Below, piece after piece: positions 25,615 to 35,436 of a DNA stretch of 64,000 nt. The stretch spans positions 310,001 to 374,000 of the forward strand of contig NZ_ABCG01000001.1 in the NCBI RefSeq assembly GCF_000181515.1. The letters are read 5' to 3'. The DNA is from Erythrobacter sp. SD-21 (lineage in GTDB: Bacteria; Pseudomonadota; Alphaproteobacteria; Sphingomonadales; Sphingomonadaceae). Each line of letters begins with the position of its first letter. Position 1 is the first letter of the stretch. Below the pieces are notes generated by a model. The model worked only from the letters and a program-made list of their open reading frames with translations, was not told the origin of the DNA and searched no databases. Made by a program: the position numbers and the translations under genes.

Positions 25615-26187
25615 CTAGGCGCGGTCGAGAGCACCGATTTCCGCATCGATCTTGCGGGCAACATGGAGATTTAACCAGGCAACGAACGCGAAGAACGCGG
25701 CGGTTGCTACAAACGGAAACCATACGCCTTCCAAGCCGCTCGCAAAACCGACTTCGCGCGACACACGCAGGAATGTCGCTCCGTAGATCATCAGGATTCC
25801 TGGCACCAAGGGCGCGAGATACCACGCCGGAACGCCGCGGAGCAGATCACGCTGCCGCACGAGTTGAGCGCGATAGTGTGCGCGGCAGGAGTCTTCCGGA
25901 CGGCGCTGCAGGTTCGATCCGGCACGGGCCAGCTTCCAGATAACGAACAGTACTCCGACTATGACGGTAATCCCACCCGCGGCATAGTCCCACAGGCCTA
26001 CGCTTCCTGCCGCAGCAGTTGCCGGTCCGAAAAGGGCCACCACAAGCCCGGCTGCGATGTATTCGATCACATTACGACGTCGAATGGTCTTTTCGAACGC
26101 AGTTGTGCGGGTGTCACAGGCTCCGGGCTCACTGAAATCAGCGGAGTGGTTACGGTCGGTCCAGAATTTGAAGTCGAAATCCTTCAT
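25615..26187 (-). CDS. Four-helix membrane protein coupled to an ECF sigma factor
   Basis: A 190-residue protein that I do not recognise. It has a cytoplasmic N-terminal part of about 45 residues and four hydrophobic segments (near VIEYIAAGLVVALFG, AAGGITVIVGVLFVIWKL, LAPLVPGILMIYGATF and FPFVATAAFFAFVAW). Its ATG at 26185-26187 (GAGGA upstream) overlaps the sigma-factor stop by four bases. That position is typical of an anti-sigma factor, but no zinc-binding HxxxCxxC motif or ASD domain is visible, so the role is open. Confidence 0.7.
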   Translation of the reverse strand: MKDFDFKFWTDRNHSADFSEPGACDTRTTAFEKTIRRRNVIEYIAAGLVVALFGPATAAAGSVGLWDYAAGGITVIVGVLFVIWKLARAGSNLQRRPEDSCRAHYRAQLVRQRDLLRGVPAWYLAPLVPGILMIYGATFLRVSREVGFASGLEGVWFPFVATAAFFAFVAWLNLHVARKIDAEIGALDRA

Positions 26188-26699
26188 GTTTCGGTGTCCT
26201 CGTTGAATTGGTTGGCAAGAAGGGTCTTGAGCCGATGGATACGGGTTGCGACATTGGCGGGTCCGAGACCGGTCACATCGGAGATTTCCTTGCCGGTTTC
26301 CCCTTCCAGCCACAGCATCATCACTTGGGCATCGAGCGTGGGAAGGCGGCGGATCATCGCATGTGCACGGGCGACGGCGAGGCTTTCGCCGGCCTCGAGT
26401 TCGGCATCGCCTGGCTCTGGGAGATCGTGGATTTCTTCAAGTGGAACCGGTTTCGCTCGGCGGCTTTCGCGCAAGCGGTGCTCTGCCGCGACATTGTGTG
26501 ACACGCGGTAAACCCAGGTCTTCAAGCTGCATCGTCCGTCGAAGCGAGCAAAGCTACGAAACAGCTCGCAATGGATGTCTTGTTCGAGGTCGCGCGCCTT
26601 GTCCGCATCGAACTCGACTGCGCGAGCCAGACGGGCGATGGCGGGAGCGAAATTCTCTCCTGCCTCGCGGTACAGATCGTGTTGTTTCGCTCCGTTCAT
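26184..26699 (-). CDS. ECF-type RNA polymerase sigma factor
   Basis: A 171-residue sigma-70-like factor of the extracytoplasmic type. Region 2 is about 20-85 ([19 protein letters not shown] and [14 protein letters not shown]), and region 4 about 110-160 ([30 protein letters not shown] with the helix-turn-helix [15 protein letters not shown]). It is coupled to a four-helix membrane protein and divergent from the hydrolase-OsmC gene. Regulon unknown. Confidence 0.88.
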   Translation of the reverse strand: MNGAKQHDLYREAGENFAPAIARLARAVEFDADKARDLEQDIHCELFRSFARFDGRCSLKTWVYRVSHNVAAEHRLRESRRAKPVPLEEIHDLPEPGDAELEAGESLAVARAHAMIRRLPTLDAQVMMLWLEGETGKEISDVTGLGPANVATRIHRLKTLLANQFNEDTET

Positions 26700-26774
26700 G
26701 TATCCTTAGTCCGTGCTCATGCGTATTTCTTACACCAAGCCGCGAAAAAACTTGTCCGTGAATGGGAAAACTGC

Positions 26775-27995
26775 ATGCCGACCGAGAACATCACCATTCC
26801 CACCGACGCGGGGCACGAGCTTACCGGCTCGCTGGAGCTTCCCACCGGCCTCATGCGCGGCGCGGCGCTGTTTGCGCATTGTTTCACCTGCACGAAGAAC
26901 AGCAAGGCGGCGGTGGCCATATCCCGTGCCCTGGCGGGCGAAGGCATCGCCACGCTGCGCTTCGATTTTACAGGGCTGGGCGGCAGCGGCGGGGATTTCG
27001 GGCGCGCAGGGTTTGCCGTCGATGTGTCGGATCTCGTTGCTGCAGCGGCGGATTTGCTCGACCGCTTCGCCCAGCCCATCCTCCTCATCGGGCACAGCCT
27101 TGGCGGCGCGGCCGTACTGGCAGCAGCGGACGATATCGGCTTCGACAAGATCGCCGCCATCGCCACCATCGGCGCGCCTTCGGACATTCCCCATGTCCTC
27201 GCCAATATCGAGGGCGACCTCGAAGCCATCCGCGAGACGGGGCAGGGCGAGGTTCGGATCGGTGGGCGCGAGTTCACGCTGGGCCGCGAATTCGTCGAAA
27301 AGGTCGAGAACACCGACCTCCTTGCCGAAGTCGCACGGCTGCGCAAACCGCTCATGTTCCTCCATTCGCCCATCGACGATGTGGTCGGCATCGAGCACGC
27401 CAGCGCGCTGTTCCAGGGAGCCAAGCACCCTAAGAGCTTCGTCAGCCTGGAAGGCGCAGACCACCTGCTGCTGCGGGAGGAGGACGCGCAATTCGTCGCC
27501 AGCGTCATCGCTGGCTGGGCGCACCGCTATCTTCCCATGCGCGAAGACTGGCCGATGCCGGACAAGGGCGTGGTCACCTGCATGGGCCATGGCAAGTTCG
27601 GAACGGAGATTCACACGACTTCGCATCGCTTCATTGCCGACGAGCCCAAGTCGTATGGTGGAGACGATACCGGACCCACGCCCTACGACCTGTTGCTGGG
27701 CGCGCTTGGGGCCTGCACTTCCATGACGATGAAGATGTACGCCGACCGCAAGCAGTGGCCGCTCGAAGGTGTCCAGATCCACCTCACCCACTCGCGCGAT
27801 CATGCGAAGGATTGCAAGGATTGCTTGGCGGAAGAGGACGGTATGCCTCACCAGCTGCTGACGCGGGTAATCGCGATTACCGGTTCAAAGCTTGATGAAG
27901 ACCAGCGAAAGCGCCTGCTGGAAATCGCGGACAAATGCCCTGTTCACAAGACGCTGGAAGGCCGCATCTCGGTCGAGACGCGGCTTGCGGATTAG
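26775..27995 (+). CDS. Alpha/beta hydrolase-OsmC fusion protein
   Basis: A 406-residue protein in two parts. Residues 1-250 are an alpha/beta hydrolase with the nucleophile elbow GHSLGG (Ser near 107), Asp in SPIDDVV and His in GADHLLL. Residues 260-406 are an OsmC/Ohr domain with both reactive cysteines, in GACTSM and KCPVHK, which detoxify organic hydroperoxides. The fusion is known in many bacteria. The start ATG 26775 follows GGGAAAA. The stop overlaps that of the convergent receiver-kinase gene (TTAG shared). Confidence 0.92.
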   Translation: MPTENITIPTDAGHELTGSLELPTGLMRGAALFAHCFTCTKNSKAAVAISRALAGEGIATLRFDFTGLGGSGGDFGRAGFAVDVSDLVAAAADLLDRFAQPILLIGHSLGGAAVLAAADDIGFDKIAAIATIGAPSDIPHVLANIEGDLEAIRETGQGEVRIGGREFTLGREFVEKVENTDLLAEVARLRKPLMFLHSPIDDVVGIEHASALFQGAKHPKSFVSLEGADHLLLREEDAQFVASVIAGWAHRYLPMREDWPMPDKGVVTCMGHGKFGTEIHTTSHRFIADEPKSYGGDDTGPTPYDLLLGALGACTSMTMKMYADRKQWPLEGVQIHLTHSRDHAKDCKDCLAEEDGMPHQLLTRVIAITGSKLDEDQRKRLLEIADKCPVHKTLEGRISVETRLAD

Positions 27996-29005
27996 GACGG
28001 GTCGGTCCTGACCACGAAGCGGTGGCTGGTCCCGGTCTCGCACTCAAGCTGCTCGAGATTGGTCCCTAGGGACCGCGTGATCGCCTTGATGATCCGCATG
28101 CCGAGGCCTGTTCCGCTGGGGCCTGCGCCTTCCGCGATACCGCCGCCATTGTCGCTGACCGTGACGCTGTAACCATCGTCCAGAGCGACAAGGACAACAT
28201 CGACGCGCCCCTTTTCGCCTTCGGCGAAAGCGTATTTGGCCGCATTGCTGACCAGTTCGTTCACCACGACGCCGACGTTTACCGCATCGTCCGGCGAAAC
28301 TTCGACGTGATCGGAGGTGTAGGTCAGCTCCACACAGTCGTCAGTTTCGGACATGTTTGAGCGGAATTCCTCCACCAGCGTGCCGAGGTATTCGTCGAGA
28401 TCGATCGTAGTCAAATCGCCGCGAGTGTAGAGGTTCTGGTGAACCTTGCCGATCGCCTTGATGCGGTTCTGGGTCGCCTCCAGCGCGTCCTTGGCGTCTT
28501 CCGAATCGGTCTGGTTCGCCTGCATGGCGACGAAGCTCTGCACCATCTGGAGCGAATTGGAGACGCGGTGGTGGACTTCGCGCACCAGCATTTCCAGCCG
28601 TTCATTGGCTTCACGCAAACTCGCCTCGGCCTCGCGCTTTTCGCGTTCGAGCCGGTCGCGGGCAAAGGCTTGGCGGAAGCGGCTGTCGAGTAGGTCGAAG
28701 AAGCTGTCGCCGACCGTCTTTACCACGAAATCGGTCGCGCCCGCGTGGATGGCCTCCACCGCCACGGCAGTGTCGCTGTCGCCGGTCACGAACACGACGG
28801 CGGGATGGCCTCCCATTTTCACGATGTCGTCGAGCATCTGCCGGCCGCTCTTGACCGGCATGTGGTTGTCGATCGCCACGAGGTCGTATTTCGTTCGCGC
28901 AATGCAGGCGAGACCTTCTTCCGCGCTCTCGGCGGTCTCGACGTCGAAGCCGCGTTTGCCCAGGGCGCGCTGGATCAGCCGCCGCAGGCCGGCGTCATCG
29001 TCCAC
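27992..29005 (-). CDS. Receiver plus HWE/HisKA_2-type histidine kinase
   Basis: A 337-residue signalling protein. An N-terminal receiver (about 1-115: acidic pair, phospho-Asp in [13 protein letters not shown], Thr in FVTGD, Lys in FVVKT) is joined by a coiled coil to a histidine-kinase domain with [18 protein letters not shown] near 140 (phospho-His), and an ATP-binding domain with [13 protein letters not shown] and DNGGGI. Such receiver-HWE/HisKA_2 proteins act as response regulators with kinase output. The only in-frame conventional start is GTG 29005, which removes the first receiver strand; an ATA codon at 29027-29029 would restore KKILYV and overlaps the stop of the upstream gene. Confidence 0.85.
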   Translation of the reverse strand: MDDDAGLRRLIQRALGKRGFDVETAESAEEGLACIARTKYDLVAIDNHMPVKSGRQMLDDIVKMGGHPAVVFVTGDSDTAVAVEAIHAGATDFVVKTVGDSFFDLLDSRFRQAFARDRLEREKREAEASLREANERLEMLVREVHHRVSNSLQMVQSFVAMQANQTDSEDAKDALEATQNRIKAIGKVHQNLYTRGDLTTIDLDEYLGTLVEEFRSNMSETDDCVELTYTSDHVEVSPDDAVNVGVVVNELVSNAAKYAFAEGEKGRVDVVLVALDDGYSVTVSDNGGGIAEGAGPSGTGLGMRIIKAITRSLGTNLEQLECETGTSHRFVVRTDPS

Positions 29006-29025
29006 ATAGAGGATCTTTTTCGGTT

Positions 29026-29469
29026 CTATTGATCGTCTGCCGAAGGGACCTGGATCACGGAGAGGAACAGGCCAAGCTGGCGGATTGCGTCGGCGAAACT
29101 TTCATAGTTCACCGGCTTGGTGATGTAGACGTTGCAGCCCAGATCGTAGCAGCGCTGGATCTCGACCGTGTCGTCGGTCGTGGTCAGCACGACGACGGGG
29201 GTGCGATGCAGCTCGTCGTCCTGCTTGATCTTCTCCAGGATCGACGTGCCGCTCATATCGGGCAGGTTGAGGTCGAGCAGAACCAGTGCCGGTCCCCCGT
29301 GCGCCGGGCCGCTGGGATCGTCGAAGAGATACTCCAGCGCCGTCGTGCCATCGGTGAAGTGGTTGATGTCGTTCGAAATACCGGCGCGGCGAATGTTCTT
29401 TTCGATCAGGCGTGCGTGGCCTAGGTCATCTTCGATCATGACGATGCTGACGGTTTGCTGGGAATTCAT
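29026..29469 (-). CDS. Single-domain response regulator, Rcp1-like
   Basis: A 147-residue stand-alone receiver. Phospho-Asp is in VLLDLNLPDMSG, the Thr in VVLTTTDD and the Lys in ITKPVNYESF; the C-terminal helix with VPSADD is typical of Rcp1-type partners of phytochrome-like kinases. No DNA-binding domain is present. It overlaps the upstream CHASE3 kinase gene by four bases (ATGA) and the downstream receiver-kinase gene follows directly. Confidence 0.92.
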   Translation of the reverse strand: MNSQQTVSIVMIEDDLGHARLIEKNIRRAGISNDINHFTDGTTALEYLFDDPSGPAHGGPALVLLDLNLPDMSGTSILEKIKQDDELHRTPVVVLTTTDDTVEIQRCYDLGCNVYITKPVNYESFADAIRQLGLFLSVIQVPSADDQ

Positions 29470-30962
29470 GCAAGTGCCTCCTGGGCAACAAAATTTGCGG
29501 GAAGTGAAAGCCTAAATCTGGAGCCGCGGTCAAGTTCGGATTCGACCTCGATAGTGCCGCCCAGACGATAGGCGAGGGCGCGGACATTGGCGAGGCCGAG
29601 GCCTTCACCCTCCCGGTCTTGGGTGCCGGCGCGGCGAAAAAGCTCGAAAATCCGTTCCTGGTCTTCAGGGGCGATGCCGCGGCCATTGTCGATCACATCG
29701 ATGCGCACCGTGCCGACGGCCTGGCTGCCCTCGATAATTATTTCGCCCGCGCGGTCGGGGCTCGAATACTTGATCGCGTTCTCGATCAGGTTCTGGAGGA
29801 TCTGCTCGACCGCGATTCGATCGCTTTCCAGTTCGGGTATAGATTTCACCTCGACGGTGGCGCCCGCATCCTCGGCCGTCTGGTGGATGGAATCGGCGAT
29901 GTTCTGTGCCAACTCCTCCATATCGAGCCTTTCAGGCTGCAGCTTGCGCCGACCCTGTCGCGACAATTCGAGGATGGAATTGATCAGCCGGTCCATCTTC
30001 TCGGTCGAGGAACGGATGAAACCCAGGGCCTCGGGGAGGTCCTCGTCGACCGCCAGCCAGGTTGCCTCGTCACGCAACTTGGGATTGGCCTCGTAGAGGT
30101 CCTCCAGATGCGCGTGAATGATCTTGCGCGCTTCGTCCAGTTCGGCGGTGAAGCCGAGCACGTTCACCAGCGGCGAGCGCAAATCGTGGCTGACGATATA
30201 GGCGAAGCGCTGGATTTCTTCATTCGCGCGCATCAGTTCCGCCGTGCGGTTTTGTACTGCCTTCTCGAGACCCAGATTGGCATCGCGCAATCCGATTTGC
30301 GCAGCGGACAGCTCGCGGTTGTAGCGGAGCACTACAAGGACCGCACTGATGAGGACGCCTAGTAGCAGCAGAAGCGCGATACCCCCGACGACATAGAAGA
30401 GCTTGAGGCTGTCCAGCTGTGCACGATTGCGGCGGACGAGTTCTTCCGCTTCGAAAACCGACATTTCTTCCGCGATCTGCCGTATTCCCTGCGTGATAAG
30501 CACACCGGTATCCTCGTTGAAGTCGAGGTCGCGGGCCTCGTCAAAGGCCTCATCAGGATCGCTAAACATCGCGTCGATGAGCACGGTGCGCTGTGCGTTG
30601 AGGGTCTTGATCTGGTCAAGCCGCTCGCGCTGTTCGCGGGTCACCAGCAGATCGACAAGCCGCGCCTGCTCGGTCTCGAAATCGGTGCTGGCTTCGCGCA
30701 CCGTTCGGGCGAAGGCTGGATCGGGTTGCAGCAGGAAGCCGCGGCGTCCGGCGGAAATCTGCTCGCTATAGGTTGCCAGACTGTCGATCGCGGCCTGGCG
30801 TTCCAGGACAAGCTCCACCTCGTCGGTATCCTCCGAGATCGAACCCAAGGTGACGATGGCGGCGATGATCGCAACGGCCAGCAGGCCAAAGCCCACCCCG
30901 AGCAGGTAGAGCACCCGGCGACGGCCGATATTCTCGTAACGTTGGCGAACGGCCTCGGGCAT
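29466..30962 (-). CDS. CHASE3 sensor histidine kinase
   Basis: A 498-residue membrane kinase. A first helix near 16-40 is followed by a CHASE3 periplasmic domain (about 45-190: RQAAIDSLATYSEQI, AGRRGFLLQ) and a second helix near 190-215, then a coiled coil, HisKA with the phospho-His in IVSHDLRSPL near 262, and a HATPase domain (LIENAIKYSS, DNGRGIAPEDQERIFE, GEGLGLANV). It heads the three-gene signalling module. The ligand or cue is unknown. Confidence 0.9.
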   Translation of the reverse strand: MPEAVRQRYENIGRRRVLYLLGVGFGLLAVAIIAAIVTLGSISEDTDEVELVLERQAAIDSLATYSEQISAGRRGFLLQPDPAFARTVREASTDFETEQARLVDLLVTREQRERLDQIKTLNAQRTVLIDAMFSDPDEAFDEARDLDFNEDTGVLITQGIRQIAEEMSVFEAEELVRRNRAQLDSLKLFYVVGGIALLLLLGVLISAVLVVLRYNRELSAAQIGLRDANLGLEKAVQNRTAELMRANEEIQRFAYIVSHDLRSPLVNVLGFTAELDEARKIIHAHLEDLYEANPKLRDEATWLAVDEDLPEALGFIRSSTEKMDRLINSILELSRQGRRKLQPERLDMEELAQNIADSIHQTAEDAGATVEVKSIPELESDRIAVEQILQNLIENAIKYSSPDRAGEIIIEGSQAVGTVRIDVIDNGRGIAPEDQERIFELFRRAGTQDREGEGLGLANVRALAYRLGGTIEVESELDRGSRFRLSLPANFVAQEALA

Positions 30963-30983
30963 AATGGCTCTTCTGTCAGGGAC

Positions 30984-31355
30984 TTATGAGAGGGCCGTTA
31001 GCGCGGTTATGCCGAAGAAGAAAGCCAGCATGAGGGCCGTGGCAAGGCGCCAGGCGAAGGATGCCGTCGCCATCCCGCGCTCCATCGCGAAATGCCAGAT
31101 GACACCGCTCGCCAGCAGCGCCACAGCGACCATGACCAGCGGCGGAAGTCCGAGCACGCCACGCACGATCCCGAAAAGGACCGGCTGTGCGATAATCTGC
31201 AAGAGCAACGCACCGGCGAACCATACGATGGGAACGGGGCGGTAGGTTGCATCCACGCTGGCCCAGTCCGGCACCGAGGCATCGGGGCGCGAGATCCGTC
31301 GGTCGTCGTAGACGATGTCGTCTTCGCGCGGATCCTTGTAGGGTCCCTCACGCAT
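30984..31355 (-). CDS. Small membrane protein overlapping parE
   Basis: A 123-residue protein that I do not recognise by name. A charged N-terminus (MREGPYKDPREDDIVYDD) is followed by three hydrophobic segments (WFAGALLLQIIAQPVLFGIV, LVMVAVALLASGVIW, LATALMLAFFFGITAL). Its ATG lies inside the end of parE (8-base overlap), suggesting translational coupling. Confidence 0.72.
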   Translation of the reverse strand: MREGPYKDPREDDIVYDDRRISRPDASVPDWASVDATYRPVPIVWFAGALLLQIIAQPVLFGIVRGVLGLPPLVMVAVALLASGVIWHFAMERGMATASFAWRLATALMLAFFFGITALTALS

Positions 31356-33336
31356 CGATCATGTCACGATCGAACTCGCCCGCGTTGTTTTGGATGAAGT
31401 TGAAGCGGTGTTCGGGGTTGCGGCCCATGAGCTGGTCGACCAGTTCCTTCACCACGGCGCGCTGTTCGAATTCGGCGGGCAGGGTAATGCGGATGAGGCT
31501 GCGGGTGTCGGGATCCATGGTGGTCTCGCGAAGCTGCGCAGGGTTCATTTCGCCCAAACCCTTGAAGCGGCCGACTTCGACCTTCTTGCCCTTGAAAACG
31601 GTCTCCTCCAGCTCCTTGCGATGCTCGTCGTCGCGGGCGTAGCGGCTCTCCTTGCCTGCGGTCAGGCGGTAGAGCGGAGGCTGGGCGAGATAGAGGTGCC
31701 CATTGCGCACGATGTCCGGCATCTCCTGGAAAAAAAACGTCATCAACAACGTGGCGATATGCGCGCCGTCGACATCGGCGTCGGTCATGATGATGATGCG
31801 GTCGTAACGCAGGTTTTCCGCGTCGCAGTCCTTGCGCGTCCCACAGCCCATGGCGAGACTGAGGTCGGCGATTTCGCTGTTGGCGCGGATCTTGTCGGCG
31901 GTGGCCGAGGCAACGTTGAGGATCTTGCCGCGGATCGGCAGGATCGCCTGCGTCTTGCGGTTACGCGCCTGCTTGGCGCTGCCGCCTGCCGAATCGCCTT
32001 CGACGATAAAAAGCTCTGTCTCGCCGTCGCCTTCGCCCGAACAATCGGTGAGCTTGCCCGGCAGCCGCAGCTTCTTGGCGTTGGTCGCGGTCTTGCGCTT
32101 GATTTCGCGTTCCTGCTTGCGGCGCAGGCGCTCGTCCATGCGCTCCATAACCTGGCCGAGCAGCGCCTTGCCGCGGTCCATGCTGTCGGCGAGGAAATGA
32201 TCGAAGTGGTCACGCACCGCGTTTTCGACGAGACGGGCGGCTTCGGGCGAGGTCAGGCGGTCTTTGGTCTGGCTCTGGAACTGCGGATCGCGGATGAAGA
32301 CCGAAAGCATGACTTCCGCACCGACCATGATGTCGTCGGCGGTGAGGTCTTTCGCTTTTTTCGTGCCGGTCAGTTCGCCGAACGCGCGCAGCCCTTTGGT
32401 AAGCGCGGCGCGCAGGCCCTGTTCGTGGGTCCCACCATCAGGCGTCGGCACGGTGTTGCAGTACCAGCTGGTCGACCCATCGGAATAGAGTGGCCAGGCG
32501 ATGGCCCACTCGACGCGGCCCTGTTCCATGCCGTCGGTTTCAGGGAATTCCTGGCTGCCGGCGAAGGGCTGGGCGGTGACGCATTCGCGGCCGCCGATCT
32601 GCTCGGCCAGATGGTCGGCGAGGCCGCCGGGGAATTTGAACACGGCTTCGGCGGGCACATCGTCCGAGGTGAGGCTTTCGGCGCATTTCCAGCGAATTTC
32701 GACACCGGCGAAGAGATAGGCCTTCGAACGGGCGAGCTTGAACAGGCGCTTGGCGCTGAACTTGCGGTCGCCGAAAATCTCGGTGTCAGGAATGAAGGTG
32801 ACGGTGGTGCCGCGCCGGTTGGGCGTCGGCCCCAGTTCCTCGATCCCGCCTTTGGGCGCGCCCTTGGAGAATTCCTGCGCGTAGAGCGTCTTGTCGCGCG
32901 CCACCTCGACGCGAGTGTAATCGGACAGCGCGTTGACCACGCTGACGCCGACCCCGTGCAGGCCGCCGCTGGTCGCGTAGGCCTTGCCGGAGAATTTGCC
33001 GCCCGAATGCAACGTGGTGAGGATCACTTCGAGCGTGGATTTGCCCGGATACTTCGGATGCTCCGCCACCGGCATACCGCGTCCGTTGTCGGTGATGGTG
33101 ACGCGGTTGTTTTCATCGAGACGCACTTCGATCCGGCTCGCATGCCCTGCAACCGCCTCGTCCATCGAGTTGTCGAGCACTTCGGCGACAAGATGATGCA
33201 GCGCGCGGTCGTCGGTCCCGCCGATATACATGCCGGGGCGGCGGCGCACGGGTTCGAGGCCCTCGAGAACCTCGATCGAGGAAGCGTCATAATCGCCGGA
33301 GGATGTCGGCGTGTTTTCGAACAGATCGTCGGACAT
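31348..33336 (-). CDS. parE: DNA topoisomerase IV subunit B
   Basis: ATPase subunit of topoisomerase IV, which decatenates daughter chromosomes. The 662 residues show the GHKL ATPase (RPGMYIGG, VLDNSMDEAVAG, TDNGRGMPV), transducer region, and TOPRIM domain (LFIVEGDSAGGSAKQ, ILPIRGKILNV, DADVDGAHI). ParE rather than GyrB is supported by the length and by ARNRKTQA; GyrB of proteobacteria is about 800 residues. parC is not in the window. Confidence 0.93.
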   Translation of the reverse strand: MSDDLFENTPTSSGDYDASSIEVLEGLEPVRRRPGMYIGGTDDRALHHLVAEVLDNSMDEAVAGHASRIEVRLDENNRVTITDNGRGMPVAEHPKYPGKSTLEVILTTLHSGGKFSGKAYATSGGLHGVGVSVVNALSDYTRVEVARDKTLYAQEFSKGAPKGGIEELGPTPNRRGTTVTFIPDTEIFGDRKFSAKRLFKLARSKAYLFAGVEIRWKCAESLTSDDVPAEAVFKFPGGLADHLAEQIGGRECVTAQPFAGSQEFPETDGMEQGRVEWAIAWPLYSDGSTSWYCNTVPTPDGGTHEQGLRAALTKGLRAFGELTGTKKAKDLTADDIMVGAEVMLSVFIRDPQFQSQTKDRLTSPEAARLVENAVRDHFDHFLADSMDRGKALLGQVMERMDERLRRKQEREIKRKTATNAKKLRLPGKLTDCSGEGDGETELFIVEGDSAGGSAKQARNRKTQAILPIRGKILNVASATADKIRANSEIADLSLAMGCGTRKDCDAENLRYDRIIIMTDADVDGAHIATLLMTFFFQEMPDIVRNGHLYLAQPPLYRLTAGKESRYARDDEHRKELEETVFKGKKVEVGRFKGLGEMNPAQLRETTMDPDTRSLIRITLPAEFEQRAVVKELVDQLMGRNPEHRFNFIQNNAGEFDRDMIDA

Positions 33337-33397
33337 GACGACAGGCTATATCGCGCAAGGCCCGCCCCGCAAGCAGGACCGCAAGGTTATCCGCCTG

Positions 33398-34543
33398 TCA
33401 GAAGCCCTTCGGGGCCGGCGACACGATCTCGACATCGCCACTGGTTACGCGGCGCACCTCCATCGCGCGTTCGACCACGCCGTTGCGCTGGAAGCGGAAG
33501 GGACCATCGACCCCGTCGAAACCGCCCGACTGGAACAAGACATTCGTGGGGAAGGGCCGACCGACCCTCCAGTCCCGCGCGGCGCGCAGCGTCAGGAGAA
33601 CGGCGTCATAGCCGAGCGTTGCGACCCGGTAGGGCTGTCCGCCGAAACGCTCCTCGTAGCTGCGCACGAAGCCGCCATAGCGCCCGTCGATAACCGCCGA
33701 GAACAGCGCACCGCGAAGGGCGGTCGATCGCAGGACCGCGCTATCGCCGCTCCATCGTTCGGTGCCGAGGATGCGCAGGCCGCTGGACTTCACCCCTTCG
33801 GCGCCGCGGATCGAATTGCTCCCGCCATCGGCGATCAGCACGGCATCGAAGCCGCCGCGCTGTTTGAGCCGCCCGGCTGCACTCACCACCGAAGTGTTGG
33901 TGCGCGAATACCTCTCGCCCGCGACCAGATTGCCGCCATGGTCCGACAGCGCCGAGCGCAGCGCCGCCTCGGCGCGGTTGCCGTAGTCCCCGTCGGGCGC
34001 GAGAATGGCGAAAGCGTCCGCTCCATTGTCGCGCGCGTATTCGACGCTGCGGGCGATCGACTGTTCGGGGATATGGCCCATCACGAAGACACCGGGTCCG
34101 GCGACGGTGGCATCGTTCGAAAAGCTGATGATCGGTACACCGGCGGACGAGGCTTCGGCGCGCACCGACACCACGTTGCTGCCGAGCAGCGGCCCGAGAA
34201 TCACCTTGTTGCCATCCGCAATCGCCTTGCGCGCGGCGGCCTGTGGCCCCTGAGCGGTGTCATAGGTGGTGATGCGCAGGTTGTCGGCCTCGGTATCGAG
34301 GATCGCCATGGTAGTCGCGTTGGCAATCGCCTGTCCGACCTCTCCGTTCTGCCCCGACAGGGGTACGAGCAGCGCCACGCGGTGAACCCCCTCGTCCTGC
34401 GGCAGGCTGGTCGCGCTCGGCTCGGGCGTGGGCGTGCCGGTCGTCGGCGTGTCGCCGCCCTTGGGAATGATCGAACAGCCCGAAAGCAGGACCGCGCCTG
34501 CGGCCATCATCATGTTGCGCCGGGTGACAAATGCTCGGTTCAT
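33398..34543 (-). CDS. LpoA-like penicillin-binding protein activator lipoprotein
   Basis: A 381-residue periplasmic-binding-protein-like (Peripla_BP_6) lipoprotein. The N-terminus has a TRR motif then hydrophobic stretch ending in the lipobox LLSGC. The body begins with VALLVPLSGQNGEVGQAI and the fold continues as in branched-chain amino-acid binding proteins and the C-terminal domain of LpoA. Divergence from rsmI, followed by yraN, reproduces the E. coli lpoA-yraN-rsmI neighbourhood, which supports a role in peptidoglycan synthesis. It lacks the N-terminal TPR domain of E. coli LpoA. Confidence 0.8.
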   Translation of the reverse strand: MNRAFVTRRNMMMAAGAVLLSGCSIIPKGGDTPTTGTPTPEPSATSLPQDEGVHRVALLVPLSGQNGEVGQAIANATTMAILDTEADNLRITTYDTAQGPQAAARKAIADGNKVILGPLLGSNVVSVRAEASSAGVPIISFSNDATVAGPGVFVMGHIPEQSIARSVEYARDNGADAFAILAPDGDYGNRAEAALRSALSDHGGNLVAGERYSRTNTSVVSAAGRLKQRGGFDAVLIADGGSNSIRGAEGVKSSGLRILGTERWSGDSAVLRSTALRGALFSAVIDGRYGGFVRSYEERFGGQPYRVATLGYDAVLLTLRAARDWRVGRPFPTNVLFQSGGFDGVDGPFRFQRNGVVERAMEVRRVTSGDVEIVSPAPKGF

Positions 34544-34581
34544 TCTTGCCGCGTCCCTCGAATGTGGTTCATGGGGGGAGG

Positions 34582-35436
34582 GTGAGCGACAACGCCCAAC
34601 CTCTTCCCGAAGGCCTTACACCCGGTCTTTACCTTGTTGCCACCCCTATCGGGAATCTCGGCGATATCACCCTGCGCGCCGTGGACATCCTGTCACGCTG
34701 CGACGGGGTGGCGTGCGAGGATACGCGGGTTACGGGCAAGCTGCTGAAGCATCTCGGCATTTCCAAGCCGCTGTGGCGCTACGACGATCACAGCGAGCAT
34801 CGCGACCGGGGCCGTCTCGTCGAATCGATGCGCACCCGCGCGGTGGCGCTGGTCAGCGATGCGGGTACGCCGATGATCTCCGATCCGGGCTACCGCCTCG
34901 TCAACGATTGCCGGACCGAGGGGATACCCGTCACCAGCCTTCCGGGGGCGTGTGCCGCCGTGGTCGGCCTGACGCTAGCCGGGCTGCCGAACGACCGCTT
35001 CCTGTTTGCCGGCTTCCTGCCTGCCAAGGAGAAAGCGCGGCGCGAGACACTGGAGGAATTGGGCGCCACAGACGCCACGCTGGTATTCTACGAGACCGGG
35101 CCACGCCTCCTCAAATCGCTCGCCGCGCTGCATGAGGTCATGCCCGAGCGCGAGATCGCCGTCGCGCGCGAGCTCACCAAGCTCCACGAGGAATGCCGCC
35201 GGGGCCTCGCCGACGGGCTGTTGGCCTATTACGACGCGCATCCGCCAAAAGGCGAAATCGTCCTTCTCGTCGGCCCGCCTGAAGAACACGCGCCCAGCGA
35301 TGCCGATGCGGACGCCATGCTGCGCGAGGCGATGCAGACGATGAAGGCCAGCCAGGCTGCCGCGCAGGTATCGAAAGCCACCGGTCTCGATCGCAAGACG
35401 CTCTATGCCCGCGCGATGGAGATGAAATCCGAATGA
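34582..35436 (+). CDS. rsmI: 16S rRNA (cytidine(1402)-2'-O)-methyltransferase
   Basis: RsmI methylates the ribose of C1402 in 16S rRNA. The family N-terminus GLYLVATPIGNLGDIT and the motifs CEDTRVTGKLL, VSDAGTPMISDPGYRLV and LAGLPNDRFLFAGFLP are present. The start is uncertain: GTG 34582 gives the family length (284 aa) but GGAG lies only one base upstream; GTG 34564 or ATG 34531 would add 6 or 17 residues, the latter overlapping the divergent lpoA-like gene. Confidence 0.92.
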   Translation: MSDNAQPLPEGLTPGLYLVATPIGNLGDITLRAVDILSRCDGVACEDTRVTGKLLKHLGISKPLWRYDDHSEHRDRGRLVESMRTRAVALVSDAGTPMISDPGYRLVNDCRTEGIPVTSLPGACAAVVGLTLAGLPNDRFLFAGFLPAKEKARRETLEELGATDATLVFYETGPRLLKSLAALHEVMPEREIAVARELTKLHEECRRGLADGLLAYYDAHPPKGEIVLLVGPPEEHAPSDADADAMLREAMQTMKASQAAAQVSKATGLDRKTLYARAMEMKSE

